DNA from: Brenneria izadpanahii | Lineage (GTDB): Bacteria; Pseudomonadota; Gammaproteobacteria; Enterobacterales; Enterobacteriaceae | Assembly (NCBI RefSeq): GCF_017569925.1 | Contig: NZ_CP050854.1 | Location: 2,604,001-2,668,000 of the forward strand | Length of the DNA stretch: 64,000 nt | Direction of reading: 5' to 3' | Part shown: positions 45,419-54,691 of the stretch, piece by piece | Layout: each line of letters begins with the position of its first letter | How positions within the stretch are numbered: the stretch's first letter is position 1 | Made by a program: the position numbers and the translations under genes | The notes under the pieces: generated by a model | What the model was told of the DNA's origin: nothing | Databases searched by the model: none | Seen by the model: the letters and a program-made list of their open reading frames with translations, nothing else

Positions 45419-45434
45419 TGGCGGAGACGAAATT

Positions 45435-46427
45435 ATGGCATTACTCGATATTCGTAATCTGACCATTGAGTTACTCACCTCGGAGGGCGCGGTAAAAGCC
45501 GTCGATCGGGTCAGTATGACGCTCAATGAAGGAGAAATCCGCGGGCTGGTGGGCGAATCCGGTTCCGGCAAAAGTCTGATAGCCAAGGCTATCTGCGGTA
45601 TCACCAAGGATAACTGGCGGGTTACCGCCGATCGTTTCCGCTTCGATGACATAGATCTGCTGCAGCTGTCGCCGCGTGAACGGCGCAAACTGGTAGGCCA
45701 CAACGTCTCGATGATTTTTCAGGAGCCGCAGTCCTGTCTGGATCCTTCTGAAAACATTGGACGCCAGCTAATACAGGTCATTCCCGGCTGGACTTATAAA
45801 GGCCGTTGGTGGCAGCGGTTCAACTGGCGGAAACGCCGGGCCATCGAGCTGCTGCACCGCGTCGGCATTAAAGATCACAAAAATATCATGGGCAGCTACC
45901 CTTATGAGCTTACCGACGGGGAGTGCCAAAAGGTGATGATCGCCATCGCGCTGGCGAATCAGCCGCGCCTGCTGATCGCCGACGAACCGACCAATGCCAT
46001 GGAATCCACCACGCAGGCGCAGATTTTCCGCCTCCTGTCGCGGCTGAATCAGAACAACAACACCACTATCCTGCTGATTAGCCATGACCTGCAAACCATG
46101 AGCAAATGGGCTAACCGGATTAACGTGCTCTATTGCGGCCAAACGGTGGAAAGCGCCACCAGTGAAGATCTGATTAGCGCGCCGCATCATCCTTATACCC
46201 AGGCGCTGATTCGGGCGATGCCGGATTTTGGCCGTTCGCTGCCGCATAAAAGCCGCCTGAATACCCTGCCGGGCGCGATCCCCTCGCTGGAGCATTTGCC
46301 TGTCGGCTGCCGGTTGGGGCCACGCTGCCCCTACTCGCAGAAAAAATGCATGCAAGCACCCCTGCTGCTGTCGGTCAAGAACCATTGGTACGCCTGCCAC
46401 TTCCCGCTCAATATGGAGGAATCCTGA
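45435..46427 (+). CDS. sapD: SapD, Sap transporter ATPase
   Basis: 330 aa from ATG 45435 (MALLDIRN), the E. coli length. Walker A is GESGSGKS. The ABC signature is the degenerate [10 protein letters not shown] seen in SapD proteins, with Walker [13 protein letters not shown]. The C-terminal Cys tail has R-L-G-P-R-C-P. SapD is known to bind ATP and to aid potassium uptake by Trk in E. coli. The stop overlaps the sapF start (TGATG). Confidence 0.97.
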   Translation: MALLDIRNLTIELLTSEGAVKAVDRVSMTLNEGEIRGLVGESGSGKSLIAKAICGITKDNWRVTADRFRFDDIDLLQLSPRERRKLVGHNVSMIFQEPQSCLDPSENIGRQLIQVIPGWTYKGRWWQRFNWRKRRAIELLHRVGIKDHKNIMGSYPYELTDGECQKVMIAIALANQPRLLIADEPTNAMESTTQAQIFRLLSRLNQNNNTTILLISHDLQTMSKWANRINVLYCGQTVESATSEDLISAPHHPYTQALIRAMPDFGRSLPHKSRLNTLPGAIPSLEHLPVGCRLGPRCPYSQKKCMQAPLLLSVKNHWYACHFPLNMEES

Positions 46428-47242
46428 TGGTTGAAACGTTACTTGAAGCGCGTAACCTGACCAAAACATTCCGCTATCGCACCGGTCTGTTTCGCCGTCA
46501 GCACGTTGAGGCGGTGAAGTCCGTCAGTTTTACCTTACGCGAACGTCAGACCTTAGCCATCGTCGGTGAAAATGGCTCCGGAAAATCCACGCTGGCGAAA
46601 ATGCTGGCGGGCACCATCGCCCCCACCTCCGGCGAGTTGCTGATCGACGATCATCCGCTGCATTACGGCGATTATAACTACCGCAGCCAGCGTATCCGCA
46701 TGATTTTCCAGGATGCGGGCAATGCGCTGAATCCTCGCCAGCGCATTGGCCAGTTGCTGGATGTAACATTGCGCCTGAATACCGATCTCAGCGCCGAAGC
46801 GCGAGAAAAAGCCATCAACCTGACGCTGCAACAGGTCGGGCTACGGCCGGATCATGCCTACTATTATCCCCACGCGCTGGCCCCAGGGCAGAAACAGCGC
46901 GTCGGATTGGCGCGCGCGCTGATTCTGCAGCCGAAAGTCATCATCGCGGATGAAGTGTTGGCGTCGCTGGATATGTCTATGCGATCACAGATTATTAATC
47001 TGATGCTGGAGCTCCAGGAAAAACATGGCATCTCTTACATTTATGTCACTCAGCATCTGGGCATGATGAAACACGTCAGCGATCAGATTCTGGTTATGCA
47101 GGCGGGCGAAGTGGTCGAGCGCGGCAGTACCGCCGACGTGCTGGCCTCCCCGCTGCATGAACTGACCAAGCGGTTGATCGCCAGCCATTTCGGCGAAGCG
47201 CTGAGCGCCGATGCCTGGCGGCAGGATGGCGCGCAGTTTTAA
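46427..47242 (+). CDS. sapF: SapF, Sap transporter ATPase
   Basis: 271 aa from ATG 46427 ([10 protein letters not shown]), GGAGGA upstream. Walker A is G-E-N-G-S-G-K-S-T, the signature is A-L-A-P-G-Q-K-Q-R-V, and Walker B is V-I-I-A-D-E-V-L-A-S-L-D, the SapF-specific variants of the ABC motifs. Last gene of sapABCDF. Two mutually exclusive short hairpins (pairing within 47248-47275) follow the stop without a clear U-run. Confidence 0.97.
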   Translation: MVETLLEARNLTKTFRYRTGLFRRQHVEAVKSVSFTLRERQTLAIVGENGSGKSTLAKMLAGTIAPTSGELLIDDHPLHYGDYNYRSQRIRMIFQDAGNALNPRQRIGQLLDVTLRLNTDLSAEAREKAINLTLQQVGLRPDHAYYYPHALAPGQKQRVGLARALILQPKVIIADEVLASLDMSMRSQIINLMLELQEKHGISYIYVTQHLGMMKHVSDQILVMQAGEVVERGSTADVLASPLHELTKRLIASHFGEALSADAWRQDGAQF

Positions 47243-47438
47243 ACGGAAATGCCGCCGGAGAGTGGCATTGGCGGCTTGAAAAAGGGAAGAAAGGCTAAAA
47301 AAGCGGCGATACTGCTTCGGAGTACCCTAATTTGCTCCATACATGGTAGAATCGCCCGGTTTATTCACCTCGGTCATCATTAACTAATTACATTTATTAT
47401 TGATGACTGCAGCAACAATGTTCACAAGGATTACTGCT

Positions 47439-48230
47439 ATGGGTTTTCTTACCGGTAAGCGCATTCTGGTAACTGGCGTCGCCAGTAACCGCTCCATTGC
47501 ATTCGGTATCGCGCAGGCAATGCACCGCGAAGGGGCTGAACTGGCGTTCACGTATCAAAATGATAAATTGAAATCTCGCGTTGAAGGCTTTGCCGGCGAA
47601 CTGGGTTCCAGCATTGTTCTGCCGTGTGATGTCGCTGAAGATGCCAGTATTGAAGCGCTGTTCGCCGAACTGGGCAAAGTCTGGCCGAAATTCGACGGTT
47701 TCGTGCACTCCATCGCTTACGCGCCGGGCGATCAGCTTGACGGCGATTATGTTGATGCGGTAACCCGCGAAGGTTTCGGCATCGCTCACGATATCAGTTC
47801 TTACAGCTTCGTGGCGATGGCGAAAGCCTGCCGCAACATGCTGAATCCGAATTCCGCGCTGGTTACCTTGTCCTATCTGGGCGCGGAACGCGCCATCCCT
47901 AACTACAACGTAATGGGCCTGGCGAAAGCGTCTCTGGAAGCGAACGTGCGTTATATGGCGAACGCCATGGGCGCTCAGGGCGTGCGCGTTAACGCCATCT
48001 CCGCGGGTCCGATCCGCACGCTGGCCGCGTCTGGCATCAAAAACTTCAAGAAAATGCTGTCCCACTGCGAAGCGGTTACGCCGATTCGCCGCGTCGTCAC
48101 CATTGAGGATGTCGGCAACTCGGCGGCGTTTTTGTGTTCCGACCTGGCTGCCGGTATCTCCGGTGAAGTTCTGCACGTCGACGGCGGCTTTAATATCGCC
48201 GCGATGAACGAGCTGGAACTGGATAGTTAA
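47439..48230 (+). CDS. fabI: FabI, NADH-dependent enoyl-ACP reductase
   Basis: 263 aa from ATG 47439 (MGFLTGKRI), AAGGA 8 nt upstream. The last reductive step of fatty acid elongation. NAD-binding G-V-A-S-N-R-S-I-A, active-site Y146/Y156/K163 within [19 protein letters not shown] are present. It is close to E. coli FabI at identical numbering, except that residues 93-94 read Ala-Tyr where E. coli has Gly-Phe; position 93 lies in the triclosan/diazaborine site. A strong terminator follows at 48425. Confidence 0.98.
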   Translation: MGFLTGKRILVTGVASNRSIAFGIAQAMHREGAELAFTYQNDKLKSRVEGFAGELGSSIVLPCDVAEDASIEALFAELGKVWPKFDGFVHSIAYAPGDQLDGDYVDAVTREGFGIAHDISSYSFVAMAKACRNMLNPNSALVTLSYLGAERAIPNYNVMGLAKASLEANVRYMANAMGAQGVRVNAISAGPIRTLAASGIKNFKKMLSHCEAVTPIRRVVTIEDVGNSAAFLCSDLAAGISGEVLHVDGGFNIAAMNELELDS

Positions 48231-48308
48231 TCGGCAAAAACGGGTAATGATTAAAAACCGTGTTTAATGGCAAATCCATGGTGATGAGGTCGAGATACCT
48301 GGAGCGAG

Positions 48309-48388
48309 CACGGGGATGAGGCGTCCCGGCGGGAACCTCCCCCCGTGTAACGCCGCTTGCGGCGGCCCAAAGAGCGAGCTACGCTAGC
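48309..48388. repeat. GC-rich structured intergenic element after fabI
   Basis: Three successive inverted repeats: a long nested one (CACGGGG 48309-48315 with CCCCGTG 48341-48347, enclosing GAGG/CCTC and TCCC/GGGA arms), CGCCGC-TT-GCGGCG (48351-48364), and GCTA-CGC-TAGC (48378-48388). It is much more structured than ordinary intergenic DNA. It may be a dispersed palindromic element or part of the fabI 3' UTR; not recognised as a named RNA. Confidence 0.5.
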
Positions 48389-48424
48389 GGGGACGAGTAA
48401 TAACAGGCTTTGTCAACAGACTGA

Positions 48425-48454
48425 AACCCCCACGATGCCTCGTGGGGGTTTTTT
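48425..48454 (+). terminator. Intrinsic terminator of fabI
   Basis: Perfect 11-bp arms (AACCCCCACGA and its complement) around TGCC, followed by TTTT. It lies 195 bp after fabI and just before the convergent GH31 stop. Confidence 0.9.
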
Positions 48455-48456
48455 AA

Positions 48457-50820
48457 TTACAACTCAAAAATGTTGGTGCGCACGTTGTTGATATACAGTT
48501 CTCTGCGTTCTCCGGCGGGCAGCCGGACGGCGGCCTGCGACCAGGCCGGCTTGAACTGGCCTTCGCTGGTGAAGGTGATATCAATACGCTGACTATCGCT
48601 GACGATTTTCCAGCGCAGCCACAGCCCCTGCCCTTGCCGCCACGCCCAGGTTTCGCCATCATCCTCAAACAGCAGCCCGCTGTCTTCCCCGCGGCCTATC
48701 GGCGGGAACAGCAGAAACTCGCGCTGATTATCCTCTTCATGGCGGACAAACGCCGTGCGCGCGGAAAGCGGAAGCATTGCGCCGGCGCGGATTATCAGGG
48801 GAAGACGTTCCAGCGGCGCATCCAAAGTGATGGTTTGTCCGCCGCTGTACCACTGCCCTTGATAAAAGTCGTACCATCCCTGCTCGTTGGCCGGCAGGTA
48901 AACCTCGCGCCGCCGCTGTCCCGGTTCCACCACGCTGGCCACCAACACATCCTGCCCCAGCATAAAATCGTCGGTTTCGGCGAAAGTGGCTTCATCGTGT
49001 TCGTGATCGAGGAACGTCGGCCGCAGCATCGGTTCATCCTCGGCGCTGGCCCGCCAGAATAAGGTATAAAGATACGGCAGCAGGCGGTAACGAAGCGCGA
49101 TGGCGCTGCGGATCGCCGGGGTGACTTCAGGATACATCCAGGGTTCGTTGACGGTATGATCGTCATTCCATGAGTGAATGGTAAAGCGCGGGTGCATCAC
49201 GCCGTTCTGAACCCAGCGGACAAACAGTTCGGCATCCGGTTTATCCCCGGAGAAACCGCCGACATCGTGCCCGACGTTATAGATACCGGAAAGACTCATG
49301 CCGACGCCCATGCGGGTGTTGTAACGCAGCGTCTGCCAGTTGGTGCGATTATCGCCGCTCCAGGTCTGAACATAGCGCTGCATGCCCGCGCAGCCGGAAC
49401 GGGAAATCAGATAAGGACGCAGCTGCGGCGCAAAACGCTGCTGCGCTTCCAGCGAGGCGCGCATCATCAGTAATGGCATCAACGGCCGGATATTCTTAAT
49501 CGCGATCTGGTCGCCAAAACCGTGGCAGCGCGCTTCGCCGTCCCAAACCTCATACTCGTTATTGTCGTTCCAGGTCGAATCAATGCCTTTTTCCAGCAGT
49601 TGGCGGGTGACGTTCTCTTGCCACCAGTCCACCGTCGCCGGGTTGGTGAAGTCGAGATGCGAACCTTCATCATCCCAGAAGCTGGAACGCTCAGGCGCAT
49701 CAGACTCCGAATCGCGAATAAATAAGCCCTGCTGCGCGACTTCCGCGTATTTAGGATGATCCTGCAACAGACAGGGTTTGATATTGGCCGCCAGCTTGAG
49801 GCCCGCATCATGAAAAGCCTGCGACATCACTTCCGGCTGCGGCACCTTGTCGTAATTCCAGTTAAAGACATAGCGCTTGTTATTAATAGAGGTATAACCG
49901 GACGACAACTGAAACGAGTCGCACGGAATATCATGCCGGCGGCACAGTTCGATAAACTTCATCAGTTGATTCTGCGCATCCGGCGCATCGGTGTAGTGCA
50001 TGGTGGAACCGCTGTATCCCAGGCTCCACTTCGGCCCGAATAACGTTTTCCCGGTCAGGCGGACAAAGGCTTTGGTGACATCCAGCACGCGCGATCCAAG
50101 GAAAAGATAGTAATCCAGATCCCCGGCTTCAGCCTGATAACGCCGATATGCCTGATGGTAATTATCGATTTCATTCCCCAGATCCAGCCAGGTGCTGCTC
50201 AGGTTGTCATAAAACAGACCGAAGCTGACATCCTTACGCCGGGTGATGGTAAAAGGAATATGCTTATACAGCGGATCGGTGGTTGCCGCGTTATAGCCCA
50301 TCGCATCCAGATTGCGGAATTCAAAGCGTCTGCCGTTACGGTTGAGATCGCCGGCTTTTTCCCCCAGCCCATAGTAACGATCTTCAGCAAAACGACGCTG
50401 GTAGTGAGCAACGCCATCGCCGTGCATATTGAGCATATAGGCGCTGGTGGTGCGATCCATCGCCAGTTGCTGCCATTCCCCCTGCGCATTGAGATATTCC
50501 CACTCCAGCCACAGCGGCTGATGGATGATCACCCGCATTCGTTCGGTGCCGACGCGTAAACCGCCGTCATATTCTTCCAGCGAGAATCCCGGCAGGCTAA
50601 ACCCCTCGCTGCTTTCCCTGCTGCGCCCCTCCCACGGAACATCCTGCTGGGGAGCGATGCTCCAGGTGCGTTTCAGCTTCAGTTCGCCATTCTGCTTAAT
50701 CAACACCCGGCCCAGGTCCGATTCCAGAATGTATAAGCGGAAAATGTGTTTTCCATCGACCAGCAGTTCGATATGGTCTTGAGTCTGATGGCGAAATACC
50801 CAATTTTTTAGCGTTTTCAT
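48457..50820 (-). CDS. GH31 alpha-glycosidase
   Basis: 787 aa, cytosolic (no signal peptide). The GH31 catalytic barrel has nucleophile Asp419 in W-N-D-N-N-E and acid/base Asp490 in T-W-S-G-D-N-R-T-N-W. R-S-G-C-A-G and G-H-D-V-G-G-F are also typical. It removes alpha-linked glucose or xylose from oligosaccharides; the exact sugar cannot be read from the motifs. It follows the MFS gene by 37 bp in the same direction, so the two form one operon under the divergent LacI regulator. Confidence 0.92.
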   Translation of the reverse strand: MKTLKNWVFRHQTQDHIELLVDGKHIFRLYILESDLGRVLIKQNGELKLKRTWSIAPQQDVPWEGRSRESSEGFSLPGFSLEEYDGGLRVGTERMRVIIHQPLWLEWEYLNAQGEWQQLAMDRTTSAYMLNMHGDGVAHYQRRFAEDRYYGLGEKAGDLNRNGRRFEFRNLDAMGYNAATTDPLYKHIPFTITRRKDVSFGLFYDNLSSTWLDLGNEIDNYHQAYRRYQAEAGDLDYYLFLGSRVLDVTKAFVRLTGKTLFGPKWSLGYSGSTMHYTDAPDAQNQLMKFIELCRRHDIPCDSFQLSSGYTSINNKRYVFNWNYDKVPQPEVMSQAFHDAGLKLAANIKPCLLQDHPKYAEVAQQGLFIRDSESDAPERSSFWDDEGSHLDFTNPATVDWWQENVTRQLLEKGIDSTWNDNNEYEVWDGEARCHGFGDQIAIKNIRPLMPLLMMRASLEAQQRFAPQLRPYLISRSGCAGMQRYVQTWSGDNRTNWQTLRYNTRMGVGMSLSGIYNVGHDVGGFSGDKPDAELFVRWVQNGVMHPRFTIHSWNDDHTVNEPWMYPEVTPAIRSAIALRYRLLPYLYTLFWRASAEDEPMLRPTFLDHEHDEATFAETDDFMLGQDVLVASVVEPGQRRREVYLPANEQGWYDFYQGQWYSGGQTITLDAPLERLPLIIRAGAMLPLSARTAFVRHEEDNQREFLLFPPIGRGEDSGLLFEDDGETWAWRQGQGLWLRWKIVSDSQRIDITFTSEGQFKPAWSQAAVRLPAGERRELYINNVRTNIFEL

Positions 50821-50857
50821 ACAGCGCCCTTTTCAGGATGATTAGCAAAGATAAAAA

Positions 50858-52165
50858 TTAAATCTGACGAGTTTTCTGCCGGCGTTCAGCGATAAAGGCG
50901 ATCAGGAATACCGCGCCGATCAGGTCGAAAAAGCCCATCGCGATAAACAGCGGGTTAAAGCCGATTTTGTCTGCGGTCACGCCGATCAACAGCGAGAACA
51001 GGAAACTGGCGATCCAGGCAAAGGAGCCGCGCATACCGTTAACCGTCGCCATCTGCCCCTTGTCAAATGACTCGACAACCAGCGCGCTAAGCATGCAGGA
51101 GATAACCTGGTGGCCGAATCCGCCGATGGAAATCAGCAGGATCGCCAGCCAGGGATCCCTGGCAATGGCGACCAGCGCCAACGACAGCATCAGGAATGCC
51201 CCGGTCACCGAACTGGCGATAATGGAATTAACGCGCGAATAACCAAACCAGCGTACATACAGGCGGGTCAGGTAGCCGCTGGCGACGCTGCCGAGATCGG
51301 CCGCCAGGAACGGCAGCCAGGCGAACATGGCGATCTGCTTAAGATCCATGCCGCGCTCGCTGGCCAGATAAAGCGGAACCCAGAAACTCAGCACCGCCCA
51401 GGCCGGTTCAGCCATGAACGCCGGAATAGCGATACCGTAGAAACGTTTATTTTTTGATACGGTTTTCAGCGCGGTGAAAAACGGTAATTTAACCGGAGCG
51501 GGTTCGTTATCCTGGCGGATAAAGTCCAGCTCTTCACGGCTCAGATTCGGGTGTTTTATCGGGTCATGGTAAAACACCCACCACAGCACCACCCACAGCA
51601 TTGCCAACCCGCCGGTGAACATAAACGCGCCCTGCCAGCCGAAATTGACATGCGCGATCACGATAATCGGCGGCGCCAGCATAGCGCCGATGGAGAATCC
51701 GACGCCCGCCCAGCCCGAGGCGATCGGACGTTCCTTTTTAGGGAACCACTCGCCAATCGTTTTGGCGTTGGCGGGCGTCGCCGCCGCCTCGGAAGCCCCC
51801 ATAAAGAAACGAAGGATGGCAAGATGCAGCCAGCTTCCGGCTCCGGCATGCAGCATACACATAACGGCCCAGATAATGGCGCAAACCATAAAACCGATCT
51901 TTAAACCGATAACGTCGATCAGCCAGCCACAAAGCGGTTGGAAAATGGTGTAAGCCAGTTGGAAGGCGCCGACAATCCATGAGTACTGTTCGGTCGTGAT
52001 ATTCAGACTGTCTTTTAGTTCCGGAGCTAATATGCCGAGTGAGTTACGGGTGATGTAGTTAACGGTCACGCCGAGCAAGAATAGCGTCAGCACCCACCAG
52101 CGAAGGTTCTTGAATTTGCGTTTCCCCGTTGTACTCGCAGGTGTTTGATTAATATCGATACTCAT
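50858..52165 (-). CDS. MFS transporter, anion:cation symporter family (ExuT-like)
   Basis: 435 aa from ATG 52165 (MSIDINQ), AAGGAG 6 nt upstream. Twelve helices; family stretches N-Y-I-T-R-N-S-L-G-I-L-A-P-E-L, S-W-I-V-G-A-F-Q-L-A-Y-T, G-E-W-F-P-K-K-E-R and G-S-S/F-S-I-G-A-M-L-A-P-P resemble the hexuronate transporter ExuT. It should bring an anionic or oligomeric sugar into the cell for the GH31 enzyme. A glucuronidated or otherwise acidic alpha-glycoside would reconcile both, which is inference. Confidence 0.88.
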   Translation of the reverse strand: MSIDINQTPASTTGKRKFKNLRWWVLTLFLLGVTVNYITRNSLGILAPELKDSLNITTEQYSWIVGAFQLAYTIFQPLCGWLIDVIGLKIGFMVCAIIWAVMCMLHAGAGSWLHLAILRFFMGASEAAATPANAKTIGEWFPKKERPIASGWAGVGFSIGAMLAPPIIVIAHVNFGWQGAFMFTGGLAMLWVVLWWVFYHDPIKHPNLSREELDFIRQDNEPAPVKLPFFTALKTVSKNKRFYGIAIPAFMAEPAWAVLSFWVPLYLASERGMDLKQIAMFAWLPFLAADLGSVASGYLTRLYVRWFGYSRVNSIIASSVTGAFLMLSLALVAIARDPWLAILLISIGGFGHQVISCMLSALVVESFDKGQMATVNGMRGSFAWIASFLFSLLIGVTADKIGFNPLFIAMGFFDLIGAVFLIAFIAERRQKTRQI

Positions 52166-52485
52166 AATGAGCTCCTTGCAAGGAGGTAAAGTTATATTGG
52201 CCTGACATGTCAATGCACTTTTGTGTTTTTTTATGCATCAGATCACATCAATTCTTTTATGTTGTTGTATTAATTGCATTTAAATTACAAACCAATTATC
52301 TATACATCACAAATTGGTTTACCAAATTCAAAGTAGAGCAATTGAAAACAACGCGACACTCACTTTTTTGCAAGGATTTTCATGATATGCTCAAAATTGT
52401 ATCAAACTGGCTGATACGGCCTATCGTGACACGGTTTGTTCCTTATGAAAATTTTGTCATTTGCTAAGTTGAACGAGATCACAAA
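52166..52485. promoter_or_regulatory. Divergent AT-rich control region with a LacI-type palindrome
   Basis: 320 bp between the MFS and LacI genes. At 52314-52325 TTGGTTTACCAA is a perfect palindrome (5-bp arms around TT) within a near-palindromic 18-bp context, and a half-site ACCAATT occurs about 25 bp to the left. These are candidate operators of the adjacent LacI regulator. Confidence 0.5.
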
Positions 52486-53556
52486 ATGAAAAGAAACCTG
52501 AAAATACGAGAAATTGCCGCGCAAACGGGGCTATCTATCAGTACGGTTTCGCGCGTATTGTCTGGTAAGGCCAATACCAGTGAGTCGGCTAAAAAACGCA
52601 TTCTTAACTGCGCCCGGCAATACGGCGTACTGGACAATTTGGTCACCGGACGGCTGTTATTAAACAGCCTGATGGTGTTTGCTCCTCAGCGCGCTTTTGA
52701 CGTGCGGTCTGATATCTTTTATCACAAAGTGATCCAAAGCATCATTGACGCGCTTGCTCCGCATGAGGTGCGGCTGCGCTACTGCGGCCTGGACGAAAAT
52801 AACAGCGACGTGCCCCTGTTCCTGGATAAAATGGGCGATCCGGATACCGAAGCGGCGATACTCATCGGCATTGACGACCCCTATATTCATTCGCTGGCGG
52901 CGGATATGGGGAAACCCTGCGTTCTGATTAACTGCATCGATCGCAAAATGAAGCTGCCCAGCATCGCGCCCGATCACCGGCTGATTGGGGAACACTCGGC
53001 TGATTATCTGTTTGAACTGGGGCATCGAGATATCCTCAGCCTGCTATGCTTGCGGCGCTATACCATGGAATGGCGTCTGGCCGGGATCCGCGAGGCTTAT
53101 CAGAACCATAATTTGCCGTTCATCGATCAATACAATCTACTGGCTATACGGAACTTCGGCACGGCGGAATCCGAACAGGCGGTAGCCGAGTTTCTGGCGA
53201 ATTGTCCATGCGAAAGAAGGCCGACAGCAATTCTGGCGGGAGGGGATTTTATCGCCGTCGGCGCCGTCAATGCGCTGCAACAGGCGGGATTGCGCGTACC
53301 GCAGGATATCTCGGTGATGAGTATGGACGGGTTTAATCTGGCGTCGATTCATGACATCCCGCTGACTTCCGTGCATGTGCCGCGCGAAGAGTTGGGCGAA
53401 GAAGCGGTCCGGCAGCTGCAATATCTGTTGATGCGTCCTGATGCCCCCACCGGCAGCCTGCTGTTGAACGGAAGATTGGTCGTACGCGACTCGGTCAGGC
53501 GCATTCGTCCCAGCAAGACGCACTCGCCGGTGCAGGACGAGGATCTCTACGATTAA
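52486..53556 (+). CDS. LacI-family regulator of the GH31/MFS operon
   Basis: 356 aa. HTH: L-K-I-R-E-I-A-A-Q-T-G-L-S-I-S-T-V-S-R-V-L-S-G. Effector domain from about residue 60, with A-I-L-A-G-G-D-F-I-A-V-G-A and D-I-S-V-M-S-M-D-G. It is a different branch from CscR. Divergent from the MFS-GH31 operon, hence its likely repressor; the inducer is unknown. It converges on the LysR gene with only 4 bp between stops. Confidence 0.93.
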   Translation: MKRNLKIREIAAQTGLSISTVSRVLSGKANTSESAKKRILNCARQYGVLDNLVTGRLLLNSLMVFAPQRAFDVRSDIFYHKVIQSIIDALAPHEVRLRYCGLDENNSDVPLFLDKMGDPDTEAAILIGIDDPYIHSLAADMGKPCVLINCIDRKMKLPSIAPDHRLIGEHSADYLFELGHRDILSLLCLRRYTMEWRLAGIREAYQNHNLPFIDQYNLLAIRNFGTAESEQAVAEFLANCPCERRPTAILAGGDFIAVGAVNALQQAGLRVPQDISVMSMDGFNLASIHDIPLTSVHVPREELGEEAVRQLQYLLMRPDAPTGSLLLNGRLVVRDSVRRIRPSKTHSPVQDEDLYD

Positions 53557-53560
53557 CGGC

Positions 53561-54475
53561 TCAGCACCCGGCCGCGTTGTTATCCCGTAGCCACTGCCGC
53601 GCGGCGTCGAAGAAATTCTGCGCCAACGGCGTAACCTTCCCGGCCGGCGCCACAACGATAGCCGCGCATCGTTGCATCGGCGGCAGCGCGATAGCCCGCA
53701 GACGCAGATCCGGCGTCATTTCCGCCATCAGGCTGCCCCGCGGCACAATCGCGCATCCCAGCCCGGTAAAAACGCTCTGTATCTGTTGCAGGATCGAACT
53801 GCTTTCCACTTTCACCCAGGGCGTTATGCCCGCTTCACGAAAATGGGCGTCCAGGTAGCGGCGGAAATAGCGGCTGGATTCGGCCAGACACAGCGGCAGC
53901 GCGGTCAGTTCGCCCAACGTCAGCGGCGTCTCCCCCGCCAGTTGAGGAAAATGCCGGGGATGAAACAGCAGCTCAACGCCTTGTTCCGTCAGATGAGCGA
54001 TTTGGAACCGCCACTCCTGTAAAATCGCAAGCTCAAAAAATCCGATGCCGACATCGACGGAATGCGCATGCAACGCTTCCAATAACTGATCGGCGCTAAA
54101 CAGCGATATCTGAAAATCCAGCTCAGGATAGCGATGGCCGACGGCCGTCAGCATTTGCGGCAAGGCGATGCTGCTCTGCGGCACCGCTCCAATCCGCAAT
54201 ATTCCTCTGTTGCCGCGCTTCAACGCGGCCACTTCCATTTTCAATCCCTGATACACCGAGACGATCTCCCTCGCCCAGGCCAGCACCCGTTCCCCTTCCG
54301 CCGTAAAGCCCTCAAAATTGTTCCCGCGATTAATCAGCGCCAGATCCAACTCGCGCTCCAGATTTTTTAACCGCATCGAAAGCGTCGGCTGACTAACGAA
54401 ACTGGCCTCGGCCGCGCGCCCGAAGTGGCGCTCTTTTTCCAGATTACAAAGGTAAATAAGCTGTTTTATATCCAT
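53561..54475 (-). CDS. LysR-family transcriptional regulator
   Basis: 304 aa from ATG 54475 (MDIKQLIYL), GGAA 4 nt upstream. HTH: R-H-F-G-R-A-A-E-A-S-F-V-S-Q-P-T-L-S-M-R-L-K-N-L-E. The effector domain follows from about 90. Its target is unclear: the neighbours are each provided with their own regulator. The YdeP-like oxidoreductase 4 kb away is one candidate, without evidence. Divergent from the GntR gene. Confidence 0.9.
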   Translation of the reverse strand: MDIKQLIYLCNLEKERHFGRAAEASFVSQPTLSMRLKNLERELDLALINRGNNFEGFTAEGERVLAWAREIVSVYQGLKMEVAALKRGNRGILRIGAVPQSSIALPQMLTAVGHRYPELDFQISLFSADQLLEALHAHSVDVGIGFFELAILQEWRFQIAHLTEQGVELLFHPRHFPQLAGETPLTLGELTALPLCLAESSRYFRRYLDAHFREAGITPWVKVESSSILQQIQSVFTGLGCAIVPRGSLMAEMTPDLRLRAIALPPMQRCAAIVVAPAGKVTPLAQNFFDAARQWLRDNNAAGC

Positions 54476-54626
54476 ATCATTCCTTCCAACCTGGCGTTGC
54501 GGCATTTACCGACCGCGCCGGCCGCGCTAAAAATAAGTCGCCACGACAGTAACCTAACCCCTACAGGCGTGAACCCTTAGTATATCACCGCACAACTCAA
54601 CGACGCCGGGCCGTTCGACGAGCGCT

Positions 54627-54650
54627 TGTCTATATAACTACCTGTCTATA
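54627..54650. promoter_or_regulatory. Half-site pair upstream of the GntR gene
   Basis: TGTCTATA occurs twice as a direct repeat (54627-54634 and 54643-54650). The same TTGTCTA core forms the perfect palindrome before the PTS gene, so these are likely autoregulatory GntR contacts. Confidence 0.5.
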
Positions 54651-54691
54651 CTATCTGATTGAATGGATATGCCGAACGGGAGAAAGACGAG

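Noticed and set aside
45894..45990. Degenerate ABC signature in SapD as a sign of inactivation
   Set aside because: E. coli SapD has nearly the same variant (E-L-T-x-G-E), so it is normal for the family.
45768..46469. 233-codon minus-strand frame opposite sapD
   Set aside because: Antisense to a fully conserved sap gene, no ribosome site, no family.
47397..48176. 259-codon minus-strand frame opposite fabI
   Set aside because: Antisense to conserved fabI; Arg/Gln/His-rich translation.
52235..52255. Possible CRP site upstream of the LacI gene at 52486
   Set aside because: Only one half (TCACA) fits; the other half matches poorly.
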